This document shows positions 1 through 7,523 of a stretch of DNA of 30,822 nucleotides, piece after piece (position 1 is the first letter of the stretch; each line of letters opens with the position of its first letter). Below the pieces are notes generated by a model. It made no database searches. It was not told the DNA's origin and saw nothing but the letters and a program-made list of their open reading frames with translations. The stretch lies in IMG/VR virus record IMGVR_UViG_3300025118_004666, positions 1 through 30,822 of that record. One strand, 5' to 3'. The position numbers and the translations under genes were made by a program. This DNA is from a virus.

Positions 1-160
1 GTACCTGAACTACCCGAGGTACCTGAAGTACTACTGTCCTGAGAAGCACCAGAGCTACCTGAAGTACCCGAAATACCTGCGCTACCTGAAGTACCTGAGC
101 TACCTGAAGTACCTGAAGTACCTGTAGTACCCGAACTGCCTGAAGTGCCCCCACCACCTC
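1..160 (-). repeat. Tandem 9-bp-like repeat coding (G-T/S-S)n
   Basis: The plus strand shows repeated blocks such as acctgaagt, acctgagct and acccgaact. On the minus strand these read as GGT ACT TCA and GGT AGC TCA codons, that is Gly-Thr-Ser and Gly-Ser-Ser. The array is imperfect, is interrupted once by a codon block reading Ala-Ser-Gln-Asp-Ser-Ser, and continues beyond base 1. Confidence 0.9.
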
Positions 161-323
161 CACCGCCACTAATCTGCTGCCAAGCTTCGTTCTCTTTTAT
201 GTATACATTGTAGGGATCGTCAGTTGCATAAAAATTTGCGCCGTCAGATACAGTGTGTAAAACACCCTCTTTTTCGCTATCTAAGCCTACAAGCTTATCT
301 CCAACGTACCTTTTGACCGCCAT
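1..323 (-). CDS. Thr/Ser-Gly repeat virion protein, N-terminal part (runs off left edge)
   Basis: The reading frame opens at the ATG at 323-321 and stays open to base 1, so only about 107 residues are visible. The first ~58 residues (MAVKRYVGDKLVGLDSEKEG and following, then ATDDPYNVYIKENEAWQQIS) look like a small folded head. A run of seven Gly follows, then a collagen-like or silk-like tract of Gly-Thr-Ser / Gly-Ser-Ser triplets. Such tracts are common in phage fibre and surface proteins, so a virion surface role is likely, but this is inferred from composition and from the neighbouring fibre and glycosylation genes. No Shine-Dalgarno is seen; a GTGTAAT motif lies 11 bases upstream of the ATG. 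It is the gene immediately after the glycosyltransferase/DUF6165 cluster and is an obvious candidate acceptor for those enzymes. Confidence 0.8.
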   Translation of the reverse strand, partial: MAVKRYVGDKLVGLDSEKEGVLHTVSDGANFYATDDPYNVYIKENEAWQQISGGGGGGGTSGSSGTTGTSGTSGSSGTSGSAGISGTSGSSGASQDSSTSGTSGSSG

Positions 324-334
324 ATACTACTTAA

Positions 335-341
335 ATTACAC
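335..341 (-). promoter_or_regulatory. GTGTAAT motif before the Thr/Ser-Gly repeat gene
   Basis: One of eleven sense-strand GTGTA(A/T) motifs found in front of gene starts in this window. Here it reads AATGTGTAATTTAAG, 11 bases before the ATG at 323. Read as a candidate phage promoter element; this is inference. Confidence 0.4.
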
Positions 342-345
342 ATTA

Positions 346-735
346 TTAGCTATAATCTTCATAAGATTTTTCTTCTAATAACTCTGAGCCTGTGTGTATG
401 TTGATTTCTTTTTTAATTTCGGCTCTTTTATCGTTTGTTTGATAGACTTGGCGGGCTAACTGTATAAAGACAGCATCAAACTCTTGACTCTTCTCTTTTA
501 GTCTTATTGCGTCCTCTATCTCCCATAACTCTTCATTTATTTCTTTCAACTGCTCGTAAAAACCGTATTCTCTAAATACATGCCTGTACCAAGCTGGCTC
601 TCCAACGGTTCGCTTAATCGTGTCGTGCTCTTTTTGAATATTGACTAATTTCGATTCGTCTGTAATATTGTTAAGCTTAATTTCTAATATAGACAACTTA
701 TCTAATATTTCTCCATCTGATATTTCTACTTTCAT
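346..735 (-). CDS. DUF6165-like protein of glycosylation cluster
   Basis: 129 residues. The N-terminus VEISDGEILDKLSILEIKL and the following helical, charged sequence match the pattern I know for DUF6165, a small family of unknown function often found beside glycosyltransferases and LPS or glycan genes. The rest is predicted helical with Trp and Tyr in the centre (EPAWYRHVFREYGFYEQL) and no membrane segment or signal peptide. Its ATG overlaps the stop of the large glycosyltransferase gene by four bases (ATGA), implying translational coupling and a shared pathway. It may be an accessory or scaffold protein for glycan transfer. The family assignment is from memory; the function is inferred from context only. 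Confidence 0.65.
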   Translation of the reverse strand: MKVEISDGEILDKLSILEIKLNNITDESKLVNIQKEHDTIKRTVGEPAWYRHVFREYGFYEQLKEINEELWEIEDAIRLKEKSQEFDAVFIQLARQVYQTNDKRAEIKKEINIHTGSELLEEKSYEDYS

Positions 736-3700
736 AAAATCTCTCCGTGTATTAACACTTCTTTATAGTAATCATGGTGATCGTCTTTAGCTCCCGCCCA
801 GAACTCATCTGTTATATCGAACCCCAATACATCTGTAATTTTTAAATTTACTCTATCGTCTGATTTCAGTTTAACAATAAGTTTTATAGCTTTGGAATTT
901 TTGAGTTGGGCTTTGCTGGATTTTAAGCAATGAACTTCTCCGGAGAATTTTCTTACATTTGATAAAATAGTTTCATAATGTTTATCAAAAAGATCTATCT
1001 CGTAATCCTCTGCGTCAAATTTTAAAAAATCTATTTTCCTGTCTTTGTCCTCTTCTTTGACAAGGCGCAGTATATCTTCGAAATTAGCTGTTTTAATATG
1101 TACATCCTTTAGACTAGAGAAGCACATTTCTTTAATGATAACCTTTTTCTCATTCTCAACAGAAAACACACCCGGCAGCGAGCTTTCCTTTCCTTCTTGG
1201 AGGAAATAGTTATGGAGTTTCGTAACATCTCTTTCTTCTGGTAAAGTTGAGTAAAACAAATCTATATTATCGCTAAACGCCTCTACCCCTAAATATTTTA
1301 TATTTTTATGCCTATTTTTAAAATAAAAAACACCTCTCGAGCAACCAAGATCAACAACATAGTCACCATCTTCAACTTTGAAGAATTTTTGATATATATC
1401 TTCATCCCAAACTTCCCTTAAAACATGTCGCCAATCCATGTTGTCCTCCTTCCTGTATAGCTTCTCAACTAAGGCTCTATTTTCTATTTTGTTAATTTGC
1501 CTTTTGACCATTTCAAAAGTTATATGCTTCGAGCATTCGAAATGCCTTTCTGTTCCTTCGTGATCTGGGCACCAAAGCCAATTAGATCCATCGAGCTCGG
1601 ATCTATTCCAGCATGAGTTACAGACATCTTTATTGATTACCCTGTAGGGAGTATAAAATTCTGTGTTCTCGTTGCTGAAACCGCTGATTAAAACTACGTC
1701 TTTCCCTAAGCCCCAAGCTAGCCAAGACAACCCTGAGCCCAAACCTATAAAAAACTCACAATTATATAAATCAGTTATTCTTTCATGTAAAGAGTAGTCT
1801 CCTGTTTTATCTATTGCTCCTTTAGGCACGTGGTTCCTATGGTCGCCGTTACCGAAAGAAGGATGCTGATCTATGCAAACAACTTTATACCCTTTTGAGT
1901 TTAAATATTCAATTACCTGATCCCAGCCAGTAGGGTTATTCCAGTATTTACATTGGGAGGTTGACTGAACCCCTATGCAAACGTACTTACCTTCTATTGC
2001 TCTTTCTTTATTTAATACGTCTACTTTAGGTTTTAGTTCCTTATGTTTTAGGCCAAGGTAGTAAGAGCCTGCTCTTTGTTGTTCGTTTTGTTTTACCCAA
2101 AGTGGGGTATCTTCTTCCGACTCGCTACCCTTAAACCAGCCAACCTTAAGCTTCTTATCGAAGTCTATATGCTCCGCTTCCTGAAGGTTGTCTAAAAAAT
2201 GAACGTTTGGATAACTGTTTCTGTAAAGCTCATTTTTGTGGGTAAATAAATAAACGTCACAATCGTTTTGTTTTCTATATTCCTCCACGTAAGGAATCCA
2301 AGACAAGCAATCACCCAGCGCTGAGCTGCAAAATTCTATAAGAACTTTCTTTTTATCTCTCCTTTGATCTAGACTAAAATTAAAAACTAAATTCTTACAA
2401 AAGATATTGTATGAAAAAGGCATCCCCCCGGAAGCCCTCCTTATTAATTCTACTTCTTTTTTAGAGTCAGTTTGGTTCTCTGAGTCCATTAAGCAATAAA
2501 CATTTATTTCGAACTTATTATTTAACTCTTTAAGCTTATTGAAAACCTCAACTAGTTCTTTTTCTTTAAAACTCTTCATGTCAAAGAAAAAATAGTCCAC
2601 CTCATCTGAGAATTCGTTTTCGCAAAAGTCATGGTCAAAATACAGATCTTGAATCTTTTCTTTTTCAGAGTCTGGGAAAGGTCTATTTGTTATTAGACAA
2701 AGCCTTTTTCTGTCTTTTTCAAAATGTATATTCGACCTAGCTAATGCGCAGAGCTCATTAAAAAAATCATAATAAGTATGTAATATCTTATTATGTTGAT
2801 ATTGCTCCCCGGACTCTATGGCTTTAAATAGATTATTTTTAGAGACTCTATGTTGCTCTTCATCCATATTACCCGGAGTTGCGTGTGACCCGCCATGATT
2901 CAAGACTTTGTACATTGGGCGAGGAAATAAAACATAGTGCCCGTATTTCTGCAACAAGGACATTCTAATTGAATCCTCGGACACCGTCTTCTCGGGATTG
3001 TCAATTTCTATTTCAATTCCTTTTATATTTTTATGACCCCTTAATGCCCCAAAAAACCTAAAAGTCCTTAAATAATCCCAGTCAAATTTTCCAGCTTTCA
3101 AATCTTCTTCATGCTTATTCATATAACTATACCAATCCCCCTGAGGAAAGCTAAAATCTATATTAGTTATATTGCTAACATCTTTAACATTATCTTGGTA
3201 CTGATGGAACCATGTTGAAAAGGTAAATGCTTCCGGATTTTTCTTAAGCATATGATTTAAAAATTCTAACGACTTTGGATAAATTCCGTCATCCGCATCG
3301 ACTAGGGCTAGGTAGTCGCAGTCCTTTGTGACAAAATGCTGAGCATTCCAAAACATCTCCTTTTTGCTTTTCTGCTCACAAAAGATTACTCTGCTATCAC
3401 GGGAAGCTAAATCCAAAAGAGCTTTCCTGACTGCATCATCTTGACTAAAATCGTCAGTAACAAACCATTTCCAATCTTGATAAGTCTGGTCTTGTATTTG
3501 TTTGTACAGCCCCGGTACATACTTGACGTTATTATAAAAGCTTGTGTACAGGGCTATTCTAAAGTTGTCTTTTTTAACAGGTTCTTTTAGTTTACTTTCT
3601 ATGTACTTTTTGGTATCTACATCATCAATGAAAGTTACGCCGGGGTTATTTTCATATTTTTTATACAAATCGCAACTTTCTATCCTATTCATAAACACAG

Positions 3701-4556
3701 GCATGTCCCAAGACAAAGCCTCTTTAACGCTTAAAGGGTTAAGCTCCCTAAGAGAAGGAAACAAAAACAAGTCCATACATGAGTAAAACCTATCAACATC
3801 GTTCCTCTCTCCCCACACTTTACAATTAACAAGATCTGTATCTTCTATCCCACAATTACATAAGTAGCAGTCATTACCTATAAAATGAAACTGAACTTCT
3901 TCTTCAGTCATTTGCTCGGCTATATCATAAATAAACTTTTGGTTCTTATTGCCGTGAAAAAGCCCAACGTTTAAAACATGAAATTTTCCCGGATCTAAAT
4001 CTAGTTCCCTAAGAGCCTGTTCTCTGTTCGGTCTTTCTTTCTTGGGTATTTCGTAATCCCAGACATGACATTCAGCATCAGGGAAAGTCTCTTTTATTTT
4101 TCTTGGGTGATAGTCCGACACACAAACGTACGCATCAGGAATATGAATTTTACGGCTGAAATCAAAACTATTGTCGTGGCAAGTTTCAAATATTTTATAT
4201 TTCCTATCCTTGCTGTATATTTTTTCTAACAGTTCTTTGGGGAACCCATTATATTCAAAATTTTCAGGTATTTCGTTAAAATGTATTACGTCAGGCTCAA
4301 ACTCTTCTATAACTCCCCATAACCTATCTTTCTCTTCTCTCCAATTATCTGAAAAGCAAGGGCCAATACATTCATGATTCTTCTTACCTATTAAGTCGAT
4401 TATTTTATCTTTTTGAATATCGTAGCTGCCGTAATTGTTGAACTCAGCAACAAATACTTCATTATCGAGCATGCTCACTTTAAGCATCTCGTATAACCAC
4501 TGGGGAGATCCGCCAGTAGATAAATGCATGGGTACATATAATATTTTTCTTTTCAT
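732..4556 (-). CDS. Four-domain glycosyltransferase: GT-B, GT2, TibC-like heptosyltransferase, FkbM methyltransferase
   Basis: 1274 residues from the ATG at 4556, which overlaps the previous stop as TAATG. The frame is open to an ATG at 4616, but the earlier part overlaps the upstream gene and lacks homology character. Domains: residues 1-330, GT-B fold transferase (ILYVPMHLSTGGSPQW start; late FLFPSLRELNPLSVKEAL motif). Residues 332-560, GT2 GT-A transferase with DADD near 420. Residues 735-1025, GT9/BAHT-type heptosyltransferase with ALGDCLSWIPY, CKYWNNPTGWDQV, GLGSGLSWLAWG and a four-Cys finger (C979, C982, C996, C1008) ending WCPDHEGTERHFECSKHIT. This is strikingly like the iron-finger autotransporter heptosyltransferases TibC and Aah. 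Residues 1065-1200, FkbM-type SAM methyltransferase (VVDLGCSRG; IDFLKFDAEDYE). The GT9 part probably uses ADP-heptose and modifies Ser/Thr. The acceptor is inferred to be the phage's own repeat proteins. Confidence 0.88.
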   Translation of the reverse strand: MKRKILYVPMHLSTGGSPQWLYEMLKVSMLDNEVFVAEFNNYGSYDIQKDKIIDLIGKKNHECIGPCFSDNWREEKDRLWGVIEEFEPDVIHFNEIPENFEYNGFPKELLEKIYSKDRKYKIFETCHDNSFDFSRKIHIPDAYVCVSDYHPRKIKETFPDAECHVWDYEIPKKERPNREQALRELDLDPGKFHVLNVGLFHGNKNQKFIYDIAEQMTEEEVQFHFIGNDCYLCNCGIEDTDLVNCKVWGERNDVDRFYSCMDLFLFPSLRELNPLSVKEALSWDMPVFMNRIESCDLYKKYENNPGVTFIDDVDTKKYIESKLKEPVKKDNFRIALYTSFYNNVKYVPGLYKQIQDQTYQDWKWFVTDDFSQDDAVRKALLDLASRDSRVIFCEQKSKKEMFWNAQHFVTKDCDYLALVDADDGIYPKSLEFLNHMLKKNPEAFTFSTWFHQYQDNVKDVSNITNIDFSFPQGDWYSYMNKHEEDLKAGKFDWDYLRTFRFFGALRGHKNIKGIEIEIDNPEKTVSEDSIRMSLLQKYGHYVLFPRPMYKVLNHGGSHATPGNMDEEQHRVSKNNLFKAIESGEQYQHNKILHTYYDFFNELCALARSNIHFEKDRKRLCLITNRPFPDSEKEKIQDLYFDHDFCENEFSDEVDYFFFDMKSFKEKELVEVFNKLKELNNKFEINVYCLMDSENQTDSKKEVELIRRASGGMPFSYNIFCKNLVFNFSLDQRRDKKKVLIEFCSSALGDCLSWIPYVEEYRKQNDCDVYLFTHKNELYRNSYPNVHFLDNLQEAEHIDFDKKLKVGWFKGSESEEDTPLWVKQNEQQRAGSYYLGLKHKELKPKVDVLNKERAIEGKYVCIGVQSTSQCKYWNNPTGWDQVIEYLNSKGYKVVCIDQHPSFGNGDHRNHVPKGAIDKTGDYSLHERITDLYNCEFFIGLGSGLSWLAWGLGKDVVLISGFSNENTEFYTPYRVINKDVCNSCWNRSELDGSNWLWCPDHEGTERHFECSKHITFEMVKRQINKIENRALVEKLYRKEDNMDWRHVLREVWDEDIYQKFFKVEDGDYVVDLGCSRGVFYFKNRHKNIKYLGVEAFSDNIDLFYSTLPEERDVTKLHNYFLQEGKESSLPGVFSVENEKKVIIKEMCFSSLKDVHIKTANFEDILRLVKEEDKDRKIDFLKFDAEDYEIDLFDKHYETILSNVRKFSGEVHCLKSSKAQLKNSKAIKLIVKLKSDDRVNLKITDVLGFDITDEFWAGAKDDHHDYYKEVLIHGEIL

Positions 4557-5596
4557 TATTCTTTTGCTAAAATTTCTTGAGCTGCTTTGTAAACTTGGCC
4601 CCATTCTGGCTGACATTCATAAGAAGGTCTATTCTCTAAGCAGAACGGCAAAGGGGGTACGCTGTTTATCGTCCTATGCTCTATGACTGAGTGCTTCGGG
4701 TCTGACGCGCAAAAAGCAGTACAGGTCCCCCCTACAAATGTCATCTTGTAGTCCTGAGACCCATTCCTGAAGGGGGCTCTCCATAATGGGTTTACTGAGG
4801 CTCCTATATACAAAATTTCAGTATCTGTACAACCTGCTAAGTGAAGCTGCCCAGTGTCCATAGTTATGCATAGTTGAGCATTTTTTGTTATATAAAAATC
4901 TTGATCCAAGGTTGTCCTATTCATAAAACTAACCCCATTAAAATTAAAATTCTCAAAGTCGTAACAAGATTTGTTATGGCTATATTGTCCCGGTTCTATC
5001 CCCACATCAAACCCTACTAAAGCTACGTCATACCCTAAATCATTAAGCCTTTTTATAAGATTTTCATAACTGTCTTTTGGCCAAGTTCGACTAGGCCAAT
5101 TTTGTCCTATGTGTATGACAACGTAGTCTTTTGTGTTTAAAAATTCTCTATCTTCCTTCTCGAACTCTATCTTACCCGGAAAATAATCACAGTGTAATTC
5201 ATCTGGTCTTAAGTCGAACCCTATTTCGGTGCAATGTATTTTTCGTATGTCGAAAGCTCCATATTTTTTCTCTATTCCTGTTTTATCGTTTTGGCCTATT
5301 GAGTTGAAAGTATTGAAAACCTCATATTCTTCGTAATATGTATCTTTGAAATCATCAGCATTGATATGAAACTTGACATACGGATTATTTTCAAAAATAA
5401 AAGGCTTAGAAGAACACACGATAATCTCCTTAGCATAAGACTGCGCCAGCTTCCTGAGCGTAGGGGTTGCGCTAAGGGTATCTCCAAAAGAACCGGAGTT
5501 TATCTTTAAGACTACGTCTTTGGCTTGTAACTGGCCTCCACTTTTACTCTTGTCTAGGGTTAAGTGCGAACCCCCATAAAAAGAAACTTCGTTCAT
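4556..5596 (-). CDS. GT9 (heptosyltransferase) family protein, copy B
   Basis: 346 residues with the GT9/ADP-heptose transferase pattern. The N-terminal Rossmann half carries VVLKINSGSFGDTLSATPTL and the C-terminal half carries CITMDTGQLHLAGCTDTEIL, the usual donor-binding and acidic region of the GT-B fold. The C-terminus has cysteines in pairs (GGTCTAFCAS, then PFCLENRPSYECQP), suggesting a metal finger like that of autotransporter heptosyltransferases. It is a tandem paralogue of the next gene upstream, with long stretches alike, for example INSGSFGDTLSATPTLRKLA against INAFSFGDILCATPTLRKLA. AAGGAAA lies just before the ATG at 5596. The 3' end overlaps the large multidomain gene as TAATG. 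It lacks the extra transferase and methyltransferase domains, so it may extend or vary the glycan or serve a different acceptor. Confidence 0.85.
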   Translation of the reverse strand: MNEVSFYGGSHLTLDKSKSGGQLQAKDVVLKINSGSFGDTLSATPTLRKLAQSYAKEIIVCSSKPFIFENNPYVKFHINADDFKDTYYEEYEVFNTFNSIGQNDKTGIEKKYGAFDIRKIHCTEIGFDLRPDELHCDYFPGKIEFEKEDREFLNTKDYVVIHIGQNWPSRTWPKDSYENLIKRLNDLGYDVALVGFDVGIEPGQYSHNKSCYDFENFNFNGVSFMNRTTLDQDFYITKNAQLCITMDTGQLHLAGCTDTEILYIGASVNPLWRAPFRNGSQDYKMTFVGGTCTAFCASDPKHSVIEHRTINSVPPLPFCLENRPSYECQPEWGQVYKAAQEILAKE

Positions 5597-5597
5597 A

Positions 5598-6635
5598 TTA
5601 TTTCCTTAAAATTCTTAATGCAGTATCTATGACCTTTTCTGAGCTAGGTTGGCACTCGAATGTAGGTTTTTCTTCAAGGCAGAAAGGCATGGGTGGTATG
5701 CTATTAACTGTTCCGTGTACCATAACAGAGTATTTTGGATCAGAAGCGCAAAACAATTCACAGTCCCCTCCCACAAAGTCAACTTTGTATTCCTGTGAAC
5801 CATGTCTATACGGAATCCTAAATTTTGGGCGTATTGAAGAACCAATATTTATTATATGTGTGTCCGTGCATCCAGCAAGGTGAAGTAGTCCTGTATCTAA
5901 TGTTATAAAGACTTCTGAATTTTTAATCACATAATGAACTTCGTCTAATGAAGTTCTATTCATAAAGCTTAGTCCTTTGAAATTTAATTTAGTAAAATCA
6001 TAACAAGACCTATCAGACTCCCAAAGTCCGGGCTCAGGTGGAAGGTCGACACCTACCAAAGCAACAGGATATCCAGCTTCATTTAAAGATTTGATTAGTT
6101 TTTCGTATTTCTCTTGGGGCCAAGTCCTACTGGGCCAAGTTTTTGTTACATGAATAGCAACATACTTTTCTTCTTTTATGAATTTAGAGCTAGTGTCGTC
6201 GAACTTTACTGGCCCCGGATAATAGTCGCAGTGCATCTCCTCTGGGCATAAATCTAAACCTATATCTGAGGAATGCACTCTTCTTAGATCAAATCTAGCA
6301 TAGTTGCACTCTATGCCGTTTTTGTCAGGGGATCCTACGCAATTATAACTATCGAATACCTCGTATTGGTCGTAATACTCTTCTTTGAAGTCGTTCTTTT
6401 CTATGTGGAATTTTACATAAGGATTATGTTTAAAAATGTCACGTTTATTAGAACAAACTATTATCTCTTTAGCGTAAGCTTCAGCTAATTTTCGAAGTGT
6501 CGGCGTTGCGCATAATATGTCCCCAAACGAAAAAGCGTTTATTTTTAGAACTACGTCTTTAGATTTTAGCTGGCCTCTGATTTTTTTTGCACTAAACAGG
6601 GGCGACGCTTCCTTGTAGAAAGAGGCCTTATTCAT
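5598..6635 (-). CDS. GT9 (heptosyltransferase) family protein, copy A
   Basis: 345 residues, paralogue of the gene that follows. GT9 features: VVLKINAFSFGDILCATPTL at the N-terminus, VAIHVTKTWPSRTWPQEKYE at the start of the second half, and VFITLDTGLLHLAGCTDTHI near the donor site. The C-terminal Cys pattern (GGDCELFCAS and PFCLEEKPTFECQP) is conserved between the two copies, so it is probably structural, perhaps binding metal. No signal peptide or membrane segment, consistent with a cytoplasmic enzyme acting before virion assembly or lysis. No strong Shine-Dalgarno precedes the ATG. The 38-base gap to the lectin-like gene suggests co-transcription with the fibre module. Divergence between the copies means this is an old duplication and not a recent one. 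Confidence 0.85.
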   Translation of the reverse strand: MNKASFYKEASPLFSAKKIRGQLKSKDVVLKINAFSFGDILCATPTLRKLAEAYAKEIIVCSNKRDIFKHNPYVKFHIEKNDFKEEYYDQYEVFDSYNCVGSPDKNGIECNYARFDLRRVHSSDIGLDLCPEEMHCDYYPGPVKFDDTSSKFIKEEKYVAIHVTKTWPSRTWPQEKYEKLIKSLNEAGYPVALVGVDLPPEPGLWESDRSCYDFTKLNFKGLSFMNRTSLDEVHYVIKNSEVFITLDTGLLHLAGCTDTHIINIGSSIRPKFRIPYRHGSQEYKVDFVGGDCELFCASDPKYSVMVHGTVNSIPPMPFCLEEKPTFECQPSSEKVIDTALRILRK

Positions 6636-6673
6636 TTAAAGGTTTTAAAGAATATAGCCCTAATTTTCAAAAA

Positions 6674-7522
6674 TTAGTAGCCATCTCCGTACCTATGCTT
6701 AACAGCCATGCAATTCCCAAAAACTTCCCCGCTGGACAATGCCCTATTATAAGCCGAAGCCATCCCTACGTTTACATTTAAGCCATAGGTTGCGTTTCCT
6801 CCTATGTAAAACTGTTGGTAAGACCCAACTTCTGTTCCAGTATGAAATCCTGAAGTATTTGCGACTGGAAAGGAACCTGTTCCTTTTACTTTTCCATCTA
6901 AATAACCTATCATCTTACTTGTCGACCCGTCATATGTCATAGCAATATGTCTAAACTCTGTTCCAGAAATAGAAGGGTAGGTCCTGTCAGATAAAACAAC
7001 ATCCATTCCAGTCCAAGGATGGTTGACCCCTAGATCAACTTTATTAGTTGAAATCGTAGCGTTTATTCCGCTTATTTCTCCCCCTTGGCCCGTGATGCAC
7101 ACAAAACCATAGTTGTAGCCACTTAGGTTAACAGGATTCACTGCTGAGTTTGTGTTACCAAATAAAACAGCTCCGTTATCGGGTGGCGAATTTAAACCAG
7201 AGTCTTTGATTTCAAAAAACATTTCTAACGTAAAACTTGACTCCTCGTCTTTTAAGATACCTAAAGACCTGAGTCCTGTAAAATTACTCCCAGATACAGC
7301 TCCGTGGGTATTTTCTGAGCTGTCGGGGTTTCTGAATTTATAATAGCCACTTGTACTATCGTATAGCCCGGTATTTTGTAATTTTACATCAAAACCGCTG
7401 GGAGTTAAATCTCTCCAGAATTCCGTATTGTGGTCGTAGCTTCTAGAGCTATAACCGTCTACTCTAAATACCAAACCGTCTGTGTTTACTCTATATTTTC
7501 CGTAATTTACTTTACTTGACAT
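6674..7522 (-). CDS. LamG/concanavalin-like virion lectin domain protein
   Basis: 282 residues. The ATG at 7522 is chosen over one six codons upstream because GGAGGAGG stands eight bases before it and the reading then begins MSSKVNYGKYRVN. The body is a laminin-G/concanavalin-like jelly roll: an opening strand GLVFRVDGY, ESSFTLEMFFEI, EFRHIAMTYDGSTSKMIGYL (the strand-turn-strand signature of this fold) and QQFYIGGNATYGLNVNVGMA followed by YNRALSSGEV. This fold commonly binds glycans, and in phages it is frequent in fibre or tail-tip proteins that touch host polysaccharide. The position directly after another LamG-containing protein, with TAA and ATG almost touching, supports a shared adsorption structure. 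Specificity cannot be read from sequence. Confidence 0.8.
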   Translation of the reverse strand: MSSKVNYGKYRVNTDGLVFRVDGYSSRSYDHNTEFWRDLTPSGFDVKLQNTGLYDSTSGYYKFRNPDSSENTHGAVSGSNFTGLRSLGILKDEESSFTLEMFFEIKDSGLNSPPDNGAVLFGNTNSAVNPVNLSGYNYGFVCITGQGGEISGINATISTNKVDLGVNHPWTGMDVVLSDRTYPSISGTEFRHIAMTYDGSTSKMIGYLDGKVKGTGSFPVANTSGFHTGTEVGSYQQFYIGGNATYGLNVNVGMASAYNRALSSGEVFGNCMAVKHRYGDGY

Positions 7523-7523
7523 T

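Noticed and set aside
1-160. CRISPR array at the left edge
   Set aside because: The repeats are 9-base codon triplets in an open frame without spacers.
3544-3786. Plus-strand ORFs inside the large glycosyltransferase and other genes
   Set aside because: Shadow frames of clearly real genes; no ribosome sites or domain content.
4556-4616. Upstream ATG at 4616 for the large glycosyltransferase
   Set aside because: It would overlap the GT9 gene by 60 bases; the ATG at 4556 is coupled to its stop and begins a typical GT-B strand.
6655-6685. Inverted repeat CTAATTTT..AAAATTAG over the stop codon of the LamG gene
   Set aside because: Perfect but AT-only stem with no T-run after it on the sense strand; not counted as a terminator.
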